NCBI GenBank assembly: GCA_003439945.1
Contig: QVRM01007053.1
Location: 744,001-808,000, forward strand
Length of the DNA stretch: 64,000 nt
Source of the DNA: Dermanyssus gallinae
Taxonomy: Eukaryota; Arthropoda; Arachnida; Mesostigmata; Dermanyssidae
Direction of reading: 5' to 3'
In this document: positions 35,460 to 47,769 of the stretch, in pieces
Layout of the letters: the number at the start of each line of letters is the position of its first letter
Numbering within the stretch: position 1 is the stretch's first letter
Made by a program: the position numbers and the translations under genes
The notes under the pieces: generated by a model
Told to the model about the DNA's origin: nothing
Database searches by the model: none
The model's input: only the letters and a program-made list of their open reading frames with translations

Positions 35460-38400
35460 TACTTTCAGCCTATTGGATGGCCGTATGAAATTAAACGGTC
35501 TCAATAGTGCTGAAAACCATTCTGCAGACTTTGCTACGACAAGAAAGATGATGGTACCTACAGGTAGAATATGTGTTGTTAAATGGACGTTTAGCGTGAC
35601 GTGTGCAAGTGCTTAACCAGGTTTCATAACCAATTCCATCAGCTAGCTTTCGCGGCGACGCAAAGCTGACCAGAGTATAGTCCAGCAACAATCTTTCTCG
35701 CTATGAAAAGATCTGATTACCTCGTTTGTGTTCAGTCAAGACTGAACCTTATCAGATACACGTAGTGTGGTTAAGTAGAAGCGCTGCTCTAAACACAAAT
35801 TGCGGAATCCATTCACGTAAGCGAGACGGACGTGCTAGTAACGCATTTGTGGCAAATCACACCGAGATTAGATGTAGGACGTTCTCACTCTCCTTGGACG
35901 GTTCCATATTTGTTGCCTATGTTGCAAATGTGCTGTAGATACTCACTCGCTTATCGCTAGTGCAAGCGATGCTTAAGAGAGACGACAATTGCTTTCGGCA
36001 GGTCTCCGCTAATGGAGAGACGAAGTGCGACTATACTCGCAGCGCTACAGCCATGCAGTTTGCTGCGTAGAAATTCCTCCGCGTTCATGAGGACACGATG
36101 GTTTGCGTCTGCAATGACAGTTCTTCATGACGTTTTGTGTAGCCGTTATCTTTGCTCTAATTATTGCAACTTAAGTAATTATAGTTCTCAAGTGCTGTAT
36201 GTATGTGTGTTCAACTATGAAATATCGTTACTCACCTGCCGTGTAAGTTTAGGGTCAGTCGCTCCTGGATATATATATATATATTTTTTTTTTATATGAC
36301 CTGTCTGTTGTATACCATTACAGGCCGTCAGTGGCGCGTTGATTTAAACTAAATCCCTTTCCGTTCAAAGTTCAGTGTATCTTTTACCATCACTAGGCCT
36401 TCCGGGGAATGCGCCCGAGTCTGGCGCTACAAGTTGTTTGTAAAATCGTTCGAAACTTGTCATTCGTCGCTCGCAGGGGAATCGAAAACGTTCGAATCAA
36501 TACATGGAGCGAATAGGAACCTTCTCGGCTAGGACGTGCCTTCCTGTTTGCCTATCTATCGCGTCTCTGTCTAGAGGTAGGCTGAGCTTCCGACGTTCAA
36601 GCTGAACGAAGGCATCCGTGTGTTCGCTGCGATTCGAATGCTGCACGTACACATAGTGCTGTAAGAGAGCAACGCTGGCAAAACGAATCAGTGTATCTGC
36701 CCATGCATGTGATGGGCTGGGTTCCGCCTTAGGTCTGTACAGTCGCTCTCGTATAAATCCTGGGCAGCGTCGTTTGCGGCCTAAGAGTAGCGCAGCTCTC
36801 AACGGAGCTGTAACGGAAAATTCTAGATAAACATGTTGTTCGGGGCCTGTAGTGTGCTAAGGGATTTAGGCTAAGTAAAATAACCATAAAACAGAACTGC
36901 GGTAGTTGGCAGCCAGACGCCAAATGTGTATCGGGTATTTGTGTGCTTAGATTTGTGTCGTTTGCTGTACGTTTCGCTGCAATGAGATTGGAAAATCAAC
37001 TATTCATTTGTCACTTGTAAAGCGCTGGCTCAAGCTCTCCACTTATCGTCCATCCTACGTACGTAGTCTTGCGGTTTGGTTCTTGGCCGTTTGCGTTACC
37101 ATTAAAACACAGATGAACACAGTATACATGAAACACATGGCAAAAGCGATTTATGAGTATTCTCAAAGGAGCTGAGAGAGCGACGCGAATTCAGTACAGT
37201 CAGTGAATTGATACAGAGGCCTTAGGCCGCTACGACGACGGCATTTGTAGACCTTTCTGGGTTCATGAAACCCAGCAGAGCGACATAAAAGATAATGAAA
37301 TTCATAAACACTGTAGCGAGTAGGGAGATGTCGACATGGACGGGGAGATTCCTTTTAAGCCTATTGTTTAGCTGAGATTACTATTTTTTAGAAGACTGCC
37401 GAACTGTTTCCAGGGTCCATGTTTGCGGAAAATTAAAGTGGCCAGTGAGTTCATCTCTAAATGATACTAAGCCCGCGCGCATGTATACTAATCTGTTGCG
37501 CAAATTCGGCGGAAGGCCAAGTACTCGCCTTAGGAAAACTAGGATAGGCAGGTCGTTTGAGCGAACGGCTGTAGTGGGGCTCTGCTAACGACTGTCGCGA
37601 TAAACGCTTTTATAGAGCGCTCAATTACGCGTTATGGAAAGGCTTTAGATGAGAAAATTACAATATAGATACAGAATAGCTAACGTTTTCTATAAACAGC
37701 ACTTGCTCGCCATTGCTCGCTGTGTGTGTGCTGCTGGAATACCCAAAAAGGGTGCATCTTGATAAATAAAAAAAATAAAAACAGACATGTGGTTAAGTAG
37801 TGCGATTGCTATTTATGCCTCTGTTGTGGCCTACAGGCAGGCGTTATCCACTTTGAGAATAAATGAGTTGGAAATGAACGTGTGCACGTGATAACCTTTC
37901 TTACTTACATTGTGCTGTTTAACTGTTTGATTAGGTAATTAAGGATTATGTTAGTTCCATAACGCAGACGTCAAGTTTAGGTTAACACACTAGCCGCATA
38001 CACCAAAAATAAAAACCGCGTATTACCTTCTTTGAGCAGAGCCAGAAAACGTCTTAAGTTACTCATCTAAGCATGTCACATGATAACGCGCAAACAATCG
38101 AAGATTAAATGTGCAGTATATAAGTCAAGGAAGGAATTTAGTGCCAGTACTAAACAATCGTAAAAGGCGAGTCCAGGTCACGTAAGCTGTTAGATGATGT
38201 CCCAACAGTACGGTGTATTATCTCCTTGATTAAAGTGACGCAAATCAGGACGCCTGTGTAATGATGTTGTAATGATGTTGATGTGTAAAAATGTTGGCTC
38301 AATCTGCTGTTTGTGGCCACATTGAGCGTGTGTATGACTAGTTATTGCCGAAGGCTGACTCCTTCAAGACCTTGTGGGACGCGTTGATGGAGTCCGAAAC

Positions 38401-38560
38401 GGAGCATCAAAAAATCAGAAAGACCAGACTGCCAACAAGCTACCCTTTGCAAGGCTTATAATAGAATACGGCGCGTTACCTCCACGGACCAAGCCAGAAA
38501 TATGAATGTGAGAACCAGGCGACCCCTAATACTAAGGTTTGTTTTATCATATCAAATCAT
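35460..38560. other. No recognisable gene
   Basis: About 3 kb without recognised coding sequence. It contains a short (TA)n plus T-run near 36270 and scattered short ORFs without motifs. Confidence 0.5.
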
Positions 38561-38564
38561 CATA

Positions 38565-38960
38565 TCATATCACCTTTATAGAAAAAAGGGGTATTACAAT
38601 AGAAGCAAAGTCGTTTCGAATCTGTGAACGACGTGCAATCTTCCAGGCAAATGAGTTGTTCACAACGTCCACACGAGCAACCTCGTGAGGGTGGATGGAG
38701 ATGCCGCTCCGGAGATTATTTGGTCTTAGCACAAAGTACCTAGTAATAAGATTCTGACGCGCTAGCTGTTTAAACATGCGGTAATCGGCACGGGATTGGT
38801 ATTCGCTAACACTAGGCAATGTGATACGCTCGCGTGGTAGACAACACCGACGAGCAACTCGTTTTACAAATTTATTCTGCACGGTCTGCAAAAAGTTAAC
38901 ATCTTTTTTTATAGAATGGGATCCATACGTGACAGCAATAAGTCCACTATGGCACTACTA
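38565..38960 (-). pseudogene. LINE ORF2 C-terminal end with short-repeat tail
   Basis: The minus strand reads WTYCCHVWIPFYKK, a stop, then LQTVQNKFVKRVARR, YRMFKQLARQ and a C-terminal stretch ending FSIKVI. The VQNKFVKRVA block also occurs in the LINE remnant at about 61600 and matches the region after the RT of CR1/jockey-type ORF2 (RQFQKRFLRR-type). The stop is followed by a tail of ATC/ATATG-like short repeats (38548-38575), which would be the 3' terminus. A 108-codon frame is still open. Confidence 0.75.
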
Positions 38961-39373
38961 AGGTTTTATACCAGGAAAATAATCTTGTTGCGGAAAAGAA
39001 AGCGTCCATCGCACGGCTAGTGCAGAAGGCGGCGCGGCCAGTGTCCAAACACCAGCCAACACACTACACCACGCATCGCAAATGAACGACAAACAAAACG
39101 CCGTGTTTTGAGATACAGGTAAGCCAGGTAAGGTAGGAACCAGCACGATAGGGCAAGGTTAATGCGAGCTAGGAGGTAAAAGTTTCTGCAAATGTATGGC
39201 ATCTGTAGTCGTCGTTATTAGGTCCGGTGTGGTTCTAAGGAATTTTTCTTTATGGACCTTGTACGCACAAATCATTACATCGATTACTCAGGTCGGTTGA
39301 TGCAATGCAGGCAGTGTTGAAACGCTTTCAATAGCATCGAGCAACACATGTCGTTGGACTCTTGATGGTTTTG

Positions 39374-39405
39374 GACAACCGATGCAAATTTCCGCATCGG
39401 TTGTC
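39374..39405. repeat. Perfect 12-bp hairpin
   Basis: GACAACCGATGC (39374-39385) and GCATCGGTTGTC (39394-39405) with an 8-base loop. Confidence 0.95.
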
Positions 39406-39819
39406 AGATGGTAAACGTTTAATCACATACCATTCGACGACGAAATTAAGACACCTGTAATTTACGAGGGGCTAGAGAAACAAATGCCAGGTGACGCTTT
39501 TTTAAAACCCGATCTTTATTACCCACCGACTCAAAGCCAGTCATATCTCCCACCCAAGACATGCTGTTGAAAGCATTTCTAAAGTCTGGTTTGACACGTG
39601 TCTGTGTCTTTTGACCTAGTATGAAGATGAGACGCCTGGCGACTGTCCGTCCCGACGGCAGCGACATTTGTGTACCTATTATTAGTCTGTGTACCGGTTT
39701 TTGGAATAATTCGGTTAAGGCTGAAGACGTTGCGTACAGTACCATTTAGAAGCTCCATTTCGGAATGGCAAAATAAAGTTGAATAAGTCCGAGGAAAGGT
39801 TGGAGACCTGGATATTTTT

Positions 39820-39855
39820 AGTGCCTCTCACCTTTTATCCGAGGTGAGAGGCACT
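39820..39855. repeat. Perfect 13-bp hairpin
   Basis: AGTGCCTCTCACC (39820-39832) pairs with GGTGAGAGGCACT (39843-39855) across a 10-base loop. Confidence 0.95.
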
Positions 39856-39860
39856 GAAAT

Positions 39861-39901
39861 TTGTCACATGCAAGGCATGTGGCATGTCTTGTATGTGACA
39901 A
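39861..39901. repeat. 14-bp hairpin
   Basis: TTGTCACATGCAAG (39861-39874) pairs with CTTGTATGTGACAA (39888-39901), one mismatch, 5 bp after the preceding hairpin. Confidence 0.93.
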
Positions 39902-39909
39902 TCACTACG

Positions 39910-42900
39910 TCTATATCCTAATACATAGTTTACGGCTGGTATCGCCTAGTCTGTCCAAATACGAACTTCCACGAGGAGTATTCGGATTGCGTCTGTGGAC
40001 TGTGTTCTCAGTCCTGTACAAAGCATCATGCGTCCGCTTGCCTGGCTCTTGCAAAGGGTTCACTGCACTACCTATCTCGAATAGCATGCCGCGAGCAGTT
40101 GACAACAGTTCTTTAATAAGTAATAAGTTTAATAAGTGTCTTTGGTATATGCATACTCAATATGAGTGAAATAAATATGATGATGCAAATGATGATACTC
40201 GCGAGTTAACCGCAAGTTAAAGTAAGTTCGATCGCATGGCTTGCTGTAGAGGTAGCTTTCAGGTCAACCTATTGACTTTAAAGTCGTTTGCAATGAGAAT
40301 AGTTGCGAATTGTTAATTGAATAGATGGCGATCAGCGCCTAAACAGGCCCTTCTCTCTATATGTCTGGAAAAGGAGGTGCCGCTTGGCGTGAGTTTCAAG
40401 CCCAAAAAAAAGAAAAATGCTTGACAAATTCTGTAGATTCACTGTGGAGCTTTAAGGTATCAACTGTTTTAGTTGATTCCAAAAATTGTACAGATCATCA
40501 TTGTATGGCAGAGTGGATGCATGATAATTGTAATTTACAATTAGTTTTCCGTCACTGTCGACAATGCAGCGAGCAGTGTTACTAAATCGCAATGTATTGA
40601 GTAGCTTGAACGTTTTTGCGCTTGTCTACATAAGCCTGTCCCTCTATTATTGTATATGCATTAAAGTGCGTTATACTCTAATTCACTGTTTTATCGAAGC
40701 CTAGACACATTAGAAAAACGTTTCAATTTTGGTATATATTTCTATATACCTATAGTTGAACAAAGTATATAGCGCACGTATAAAGTTCATGATCTACACA
40801 CCCATGACCCATGATTCTTCTCTTAAATAGTGATCTTTTATTGGCCTACAAAATTTGAGTAGCTGAGAGCGCAAAGACGAGAACAGAAATGGACACACCT
40901 AATATATATATATACCCATATTTTAAACTAAAGTAAAAACTACACGTTCCTACGTTAGAAGCTACCTTATTTCACTTCCTACGGTTGGTACGGATCGTTG
41001 CTACTACGTGTCCCGTACACGGAATGTTGAGTGGTGGAAAACACAGTATTTGGTTGATCGCTTTTGTATTATTAAACTGGAATTTTTGTCATGAAAATGC
41101 TGCGATCATGGTGGGCCACAGACACCCCATGGTCTCTCTTGTGCCTTAAGCTCAAGTTGTCGAGCCCAACACGCAGCACTTAACAGGACATTGTAGCGGC
41201 GGTCGCTTAGGCGGCTAACACGCCGTTCGAAACAGGACGTTGCCATGGTTAGCAAAACAATCGCAAGTGCGAACACCGGCCCTGCTGGTTATATTTGTTA
41301 AACGTGGTTATCATTGCCCTGCTGCTACACATCTCTGCTGGAGAAAGCCTATAAATCCAGTAACGAGAACGAGATGACGATGGACGCATTTAGACGACAT
41401 CGTGTCACAGACAACTTAGCCCTTTACGAGCGTCTAAACTGTGGTTGTCAGAGCGTAAACAAAAAACCAAGCCTTGAGTTCTGCTGGCTTTCCTTGCACT
41501 CTTGAGCCTCCTGGTCTCTGCAGGAATGATGGAACATGACCGGACGGACGGACTAACACTAACGTTATTTAAGATGCGTCGCATGCTATGGGATGCAACC
41601 GTTATTGACTCATTAGCTCCTTTAGAATGAATCAGACCGGGACACTAGAGCTATCGAGTACCTACACGAGAGACTATCGCTAGACATTCAGCGGGTAAGG
41701 CTGCCTCTCTGCGTGCAACTCTAGACTGGACACACCCAAACCTGGAGGATATGTGACCATTTCGCTTATTTTAGATGTTTAGTTTTACGTTTGTTATGGA
41801 TAAATGCAATCTAGATGATTTAGCATTGTATCGGCAAATAATGTCAATATTTTTTTTAGTTAATTGAATAATAATTATTATGCGTTACGAGTAGCTCTAG
41901 CTTTTCCACGGTTAATAGTTTTCCCTCGCCTAGTGATTCTAATCATTGCGGTACGATGGGTTGTTCGTCAAATAGTAGGGAATTTGGTTACCATAGCTCT
42001 AACGTTTAAATCAAATACGTCCTTTATTGTGTGTTGAAGTTAAGCGACTTGATCTGCGGAAGCTGTAGCATAAACTGTGATATAGACAATCTAATTATAT
42101 CTAGCCCATTTTTTAAAAATGTTTAATAGATGTGCGTCTTTAAGAAGGAAAATTAAATACTGGTTAATATTCGTAATAATATTAGTTAACATATGCACAT
42201 TTTAGTGTGGCAAATACAACATGGTAGCATTTTTGGTAAATAAGCATATGTCTTTCAATTAGGCAACTTTAATAATGACATACCCTATGCAAGTTTCTGT
42301 TGTCAATACAACTATCTACGAAATGAATTTGTCATCATGCACTAATGTGCCAGCATCGACTGTTCTGTATAGATCTGTACAAAAACGTCGTTATTATAAC
42401 CTCGACATTTGTAGAAGATCTTATCAAGTGGCCGCACACCGGGGAGGGAAGGAGCGACAACGGCTTATAAACTCTGAAAACGCATAATACAGACTTTCAA
42501 AATCTTAAAGGATCAGGAGGATGATATCTCAATTTTCATCATATAGACTATGCAAATATTGTTTGGCTTATGTACTTCATGTATGCTGATGATAGCGATT
42601 AGTGAGGTAAACAATAGGCCTATCATGGAATCTGCCGAATGGGATTCGCACAGCACGTAGCTCTCAAACAACGTGCCAGGCAAAACGAAAATCGATCGCC
42701 TTTCACATTGCATTTGGTTTTGTGTACATTCGCGATTGTGAAACACTTTACGGAAACCTTCAGGCGTTTAACAAGCTCCTTTGGGAAATCGTGGCATTGG
42801 TTGTCATCGCGAAGCTTTATATCTATGAGAGATGCTACGTACTATTTAAGGGCGGCTTCCTTAGAAGGCGGTTAAGCCCATAGAGCAACGTGTACCCTTT

Positions 42901-44187
42901 CGTGCTGCTGGTGGTGTGATGGCAATAGTTCCAGCACCACTCTTGGGCAGGATTATTGTGCAAGTTAAATTTTAACCGAGCGACCACTTATTGGGCTTTG
43001 CTACGAACTAGCGTGCTAACTTCAGGGATTCATACACAGATCATCCTGATCCTTAATTAAGAAACGTTTTTCGACGTCCTAAAAGCCCAGCACGCAGACA
43101 AACATAAAATTCAAACGGCCATTGACATTTCCTAAGCAGCTTTGAGATAAAAGTCTAGAATTCTACGACAGCACCGTTTATCTTTGCAATGAAACGTCTT
43201 CTGCATCAAAAGTAGGAGCAAATCGTATTTGAAAAAGAAATAGACAATTCTATTCGGACAATGGCAACTGGACGACGTTGAGGCGACGCCAAATTCAGAG
43301 TAAAAACCCAAGCACCGTGATAGTCTCATGTATAACATCACAGCAGATCTACAACAACACCGTGCGTCCCTGAAAAAAAACAGAGAGCAGAAGCCGCCCT
43401 TGAAAATGTGGTGGATGATTATTAGTTAATCGCTATCCGAGACAGCATGCAAAGTCATTTGCTTAATGAAATCGAAGTGTTGCCTAAGTTTGTTTATGCT
43501 AGATAACGTGCCGCCAACTATATTAATAGATGGACAGTTCACAAGTAGGTACATTTAAACTTGTACACTCGATTATATGTCGCACTCTATATTACAACAC
43601 TCTATACTAAAAGCCCACAATAACGGCCTAAAAAGAGCACATAGTAGCAGGAGAACTTTGTGCTATAAGGGACTTTGTCTGATTGACGGACTATGCTTTA
43701 AAATGAATAGATTTTGTTGTTTAGTAAAATAACAAAACGTTTTAAATCATATTGCTTGTTTCGTGGGGCACATTTGACGCGTGAGTACTTGAATTATTAC
43801 TGGCTGAATAAATATGTACTAAAAGAGTTGTAAGATGACGCAGGTTTTTTTTGTTGAGATCGACGAGTCTTAGACAGAGCAGCAGTAATAATCTTGATGA
43901 AGGGCGTATCCCCAAAAAGCTTACTTCCATGTGTGTGTTTGGAGTCATCTAATTTCAGGTGAAGTCAAGTCAATATTCATAGAATTGAATACACATATTT
44001 TCTGTTGTGTTACAAATAAAAGCACTTAACAAAATATTTTTGAAGCATTTAAGTTTGAAATCTTGCCAACAAGTTGCCGGTTTAGGGCAGGGCAGATCAA
44101 CAGTAGTGTGCGTGAGCTGAATCACACTACACATTTAATTGTTACATACGACAAAGCAAGCCAAAATTTGAAACGTTAGTAGCGGTG

Positions 44188-44190
<3 letters not shown>
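39910..44190. other. No recognisable gene
   Basis: A long AT-rich stretch without convincing coding sequence or repeats. Confidence 0.5.

Positions 44191-44194
<4 letters not shown>

Positions 44195-44241
<47 letters not shown>
44195..44241. repeat. (TA)n microsatellite
   Basis: TA array of about 47 bp. Confidence 0.95.
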
Positions 44242-44244
<3 letters not shown>

Positions 44245-45909
44245 CCCCCAGACACGGGCGATTGTCTTTTCTGCAAAATGCCTTTACTTGTTACAATTGT
44301 TAGAAATGTCTAAATATAGTCATTTTAAGTTCAATGAGAAATTACTGAATTTAAATAAATTTGCCGTCCGGAGAAGACGGTCCCGTAAAAAATATATAAC
44401 AGGAATAGCAACAAACATTTCCAGTACCGTCAGCAGAAGCCAGCATTAGGCATTTGCAATGTTTGCATTTAGCCAAAAGCTTGCAGACGATACAACGCGT
44501 GCAATACAGCATTCGAATACGTGTAAAGCATTCCATCAGATTTTGTAATATTATATTGGCCTATTTGTGGTTGTCTACTTAGTTGCGTTGACATATGTAT
44601 AGTATACAATCAAACCACCAAATCTAAATCTAGGCACTACGGTTTAGAGAGAAATGATCGAACTGTAACGGTGAGTAACAGTAGACGCCATTTATTCAGT
44701 AACGGCGAAACCTGGCGTATTCTATAAATCATCCATTGAGCCGGCCTGTGTTTATGGTGGGACCGTCCGATGAGCTTTATTTTGCACTCCCTAGCTGATG
44801 TTCAGCGGGAGCTGCCGCGGTCGGCGTGGCGCGGGTCAACTTAGCTGGCCGAACTAATCGCTGAAAGCTATTATCGCTATCAGCGTCTACAGATCTTGTC
44901 TAATGATAGCTAATTAGCCATAGCGCAGCGGGGAGCCACCGATTAGCCAGACAGGTGCATTGATTTATCGCTACACAGTGCTCATTTTAGCCGCCAGAAG
45001 TAGCAACGCCGGCGACAACCCAAGCAGAAACAACAGCTGGAGTTCCTGTACATGTAGGTGACGGGAAGCTGCTCAACGGGTTTTAGCGGCGACGGTTCGC
45101 ATTCTGTTCGCAAGACTGTACGACCGCTCGAGAGCACAGGCCGGATAACGACTAGACTCATCCAGCTATAAATGGGTACGCCACTACGGTGTTTTAAGAG
45201 CTCGGGAGAGACGGCGGGCTGATCAGAGATGGTCAAATGGGTGAGGCAAAAATGAACGCCACGAATAAAGAAAAACGGGATTAGCAGCAAAACAGCAGTG
45301 GAAGATAATAAAGGAATATGCTGCACGAGTCCGCGTAAAGCAATCTCTGTCATAACCACTTGTATATTTGGTGGTTGTATCTGACGTTTCTGATCGCTGG
45401 CCAAGGCATTAGTGACGCTGGTGACCTCAGCTATCATCAAGTTTGATCAAGAGTTTGATCAAGTCTGTGGGGGCTAATCCCAGCAAGCAGCGAAATAACC
45501 ATGCTGTTATCCAGGCGTTTTTTTCACTCCGGTGTATCGTTTATTAATACTTATCGATTCAGTAGACAGCCTGAGATGCACGGTGATAGGTTTCTCGATT
45601 CCCGTGAGTAAAACAGGGCAGGCCGGCCCTTCATATGCCACACTGTCTGGCTGAGCTCAAGTTTCGAAAATGTTAATTGAGCAGTCCGCTCTTCTTGTAG
45701 AATAAACGTGCTGCAGATTGGCATGATAAGCTCCTATCGGTACACACCCACAAAACGTAAACATCAAGTGATTTTAACAGGACGGCACACCGTTCTCTTC
45801 GGTATCGGCAATTGAGTTGGCGGTTGAGGTACTTAGCCAACGTATCGTTTATCCAACGCCGTCCAAGCTCATAGCAATGTTAATCTTCTTTAGTGATTAG
45901 TCAGTAGTG

Positions 45910-46250
45910 TCACCACTTCCCAAGTTTGTATTGCCGTACATGGTAATCAATAAAAGTGTGGGCGATGAAAGGCACGACATTATTCTCTGCATATAACAAG
46001 TTCATGTTCACGAGCCGTGGGCCGCTAAGAACAGATACGCCACCTGTGAGACAACCGCGAGCAACTCCTTGAGAACAACAATCGAAACTATAATAGCAGG
46101 GCATATCAAAACGTTGGTCAGAACATGTCTCTGTCAAGTTAACGACGTCGAGGAACCTGTATACACCACCGATGTCGTAACGGGCTGTGTATTTCAATAC
46201 TTGAATTAACGCTTGCGTGTCATCCACAGAAGCGATAGCTCTCTTTCTAC
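45910..46250 (-). other. Unassigned open frame, possible exon
   Basis: A minus-strand frame is open for over 105 codons with a non-biased composition and several Cys residues (DQRFDMPCYYSFDCCSQGVA, then RGCLTGGVSVLSGPRL and FIDYHVRQYKLGKW before the stop). It is preceded on the minus strand by GTGTAG, a weak potential splice acceptor. It may be an exon of a small secreted-type protein or a chance frame. I recognise no family. Confidence 0.3.
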
Positions 46251-46428
46251 ACGGCTTCGATAATTAAGAGTTAGGAAATGGCAGTCGCTAAAGCCCTAAA
46301 GTGTGGTAAAAGTTCCCTATTGGATCTGGAAGTACTTCTTCTCAGGATACGGAGTAAGCACTCTACTAAACGCTTAAATGATAATAAAAGTTAGCAATTT
46401 TATCCAACTAAAGCTATACATATATATA

Positions 46429-47714
46429 GAGGTAGTTCCATAAGTTCTTAGAATAAGCTTTTTAGAATTCGAATTTTGGCGCGCTTCCACCGCTATTAGG
46501 AACTGCAACTTTTCGACTGCTAGCACTCAAAATATTATGGTGATTGGCCGTTGCGATTTCGTTTGATAGCTTTTCCCGTGCAACGTATCGGCGTGATTTT
46601 TAAAAATGAAGAAAAAATAGTTTCGAGTGGTTATCAAGCATTTTTATTTCAAAGGTTGGAATGCGACCCAAGTAAAAATTGGGTTGGACGAGACGTACGG
46701 TAACTCTGCGCCATGTTTTGCCACTGTTTCCAACTGGATTAATGTGTTAAAAAGAGGTCGCAGGAGCACCGAGAATGAACTACGTCCAGGAGGCCAAAAA
46801 CGGCAACTGATGAGGAAAACATAGAGAAAGTGCGAAACATCGTTGGCACAGATAAGCGAATGAACATTAAGGAGATAGCGGAGGCATTATGAATTAGTTT
46901 AGGTAGTGTGCATTTTATCCTATACGAAAACTTGAAGATGAAAGAGCTCAGAGAAAAATGGCTGCCGCATTTGCTCAACCAAGGCCAAAAAACGCGCCTG
47001 TTTTCGCTTCACAGCGAAATTTGGCCAAGATATCGAACAATCCGTCGGATTTTTGGCGCAGATTCATGACCGTCGATGAAAGCTGGGTCCATCACTACAC
47101 TCCCGAGACCCAAGAAGCCTCTTGCCAATGGTGTGCACCTGATGAAGGACCTCCGAAGAGGGTGCGGACAACGGCATTGACCGGAAAGGTGATGGCTACA
47201 GTTTTTTAAGACCAACGTAGAATAATGCTGGTCGACTACCTTGAGAGCGGTAAAACGATCACAGGAGAATATTTTGCAAGACTGTTGGACTGCCTTTAGC
47301 AAGAACTCATCGTGAAACGGCCCGCTTTGCAGAAGAAAGTTGTCCTGTTTCACCAGGACAATGCTCCTGCACACAAGTCCCGGCAAGCATCGGCAAAACT
47401 GGCCCAACTGAGGTTCGAACTTATTGAACAACCTTCCTATTCTCCAGACCTGGCCCCCTCTGATTATTTCCTCTTCGAACATTTGAAGAATAGTCTCGGT
47501 GGAAAGCGTTTTTTCCAGCAATGAAGAATTTAAGGCTGCTGATAATGCCTATTTTCAGTCTAAAGACGCGGAATTCTACTTAAGAGGTATAAAAGCTCTG
47601 AAATCTTGTTGGGAAAAGTGTATTGAGCATCTCGGGGAGTATATCGAATAAGATAAATTTAAAAACATGATTTGGAAAATTCTTGGTTTTCATTCTAAGA
47701 ACTTATGGAACTAC

Positions 47715-47717
<3 letters not shown>
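46429..47717 (+). mobile_element. mariner element, inactive (subfamily 2)
   Basis: A 1289-bp element bordered by TA (46427-46428, 47718-47719). The TIRs begin GAGGTAGTTCCATAAG (left) and CAGGTAGTTCCATAAG (right, reverse complement). Its interior is closely similar to 21792-23068. The right end abuts a (TA)n array. Confidence 0.95.
46606..47651 (+). pseudogene. mariner transposase with stops and frameshifts
   Basis: This is the same protein as the 21961-23002 copy. The start ATG at 46606 is followed by MKKK and a TAG where the sister copy has GAG. Further stops and shifts occur near 46890 (TGA in place of a Gly codon), 47208 (TTTTTTAAG), 47298 (TAG) and 47520. Catalytic blocks VDESWVHHY, FHQDNAPAH and SPDLAPSDYF are readable with 34-residue spacing. 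The five bases missing near the start of the sister copy are present here (FKGWNATQVK), so this copy keeps the ancestral frame at that point. TAA ends at 47651. Confidence 0.92.

Positions 47718-47719
<2 letters not shown>

Positions 47720-47766
<47 letters not shown>
47720..47766. repeat. (TA)n microsatellite
   Basis: TA array directly right of the mariner element. The insertion appears to have used a TA-rich target. Confidence 0.95.
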
Positions 47767-47769
<3 letters not shown>

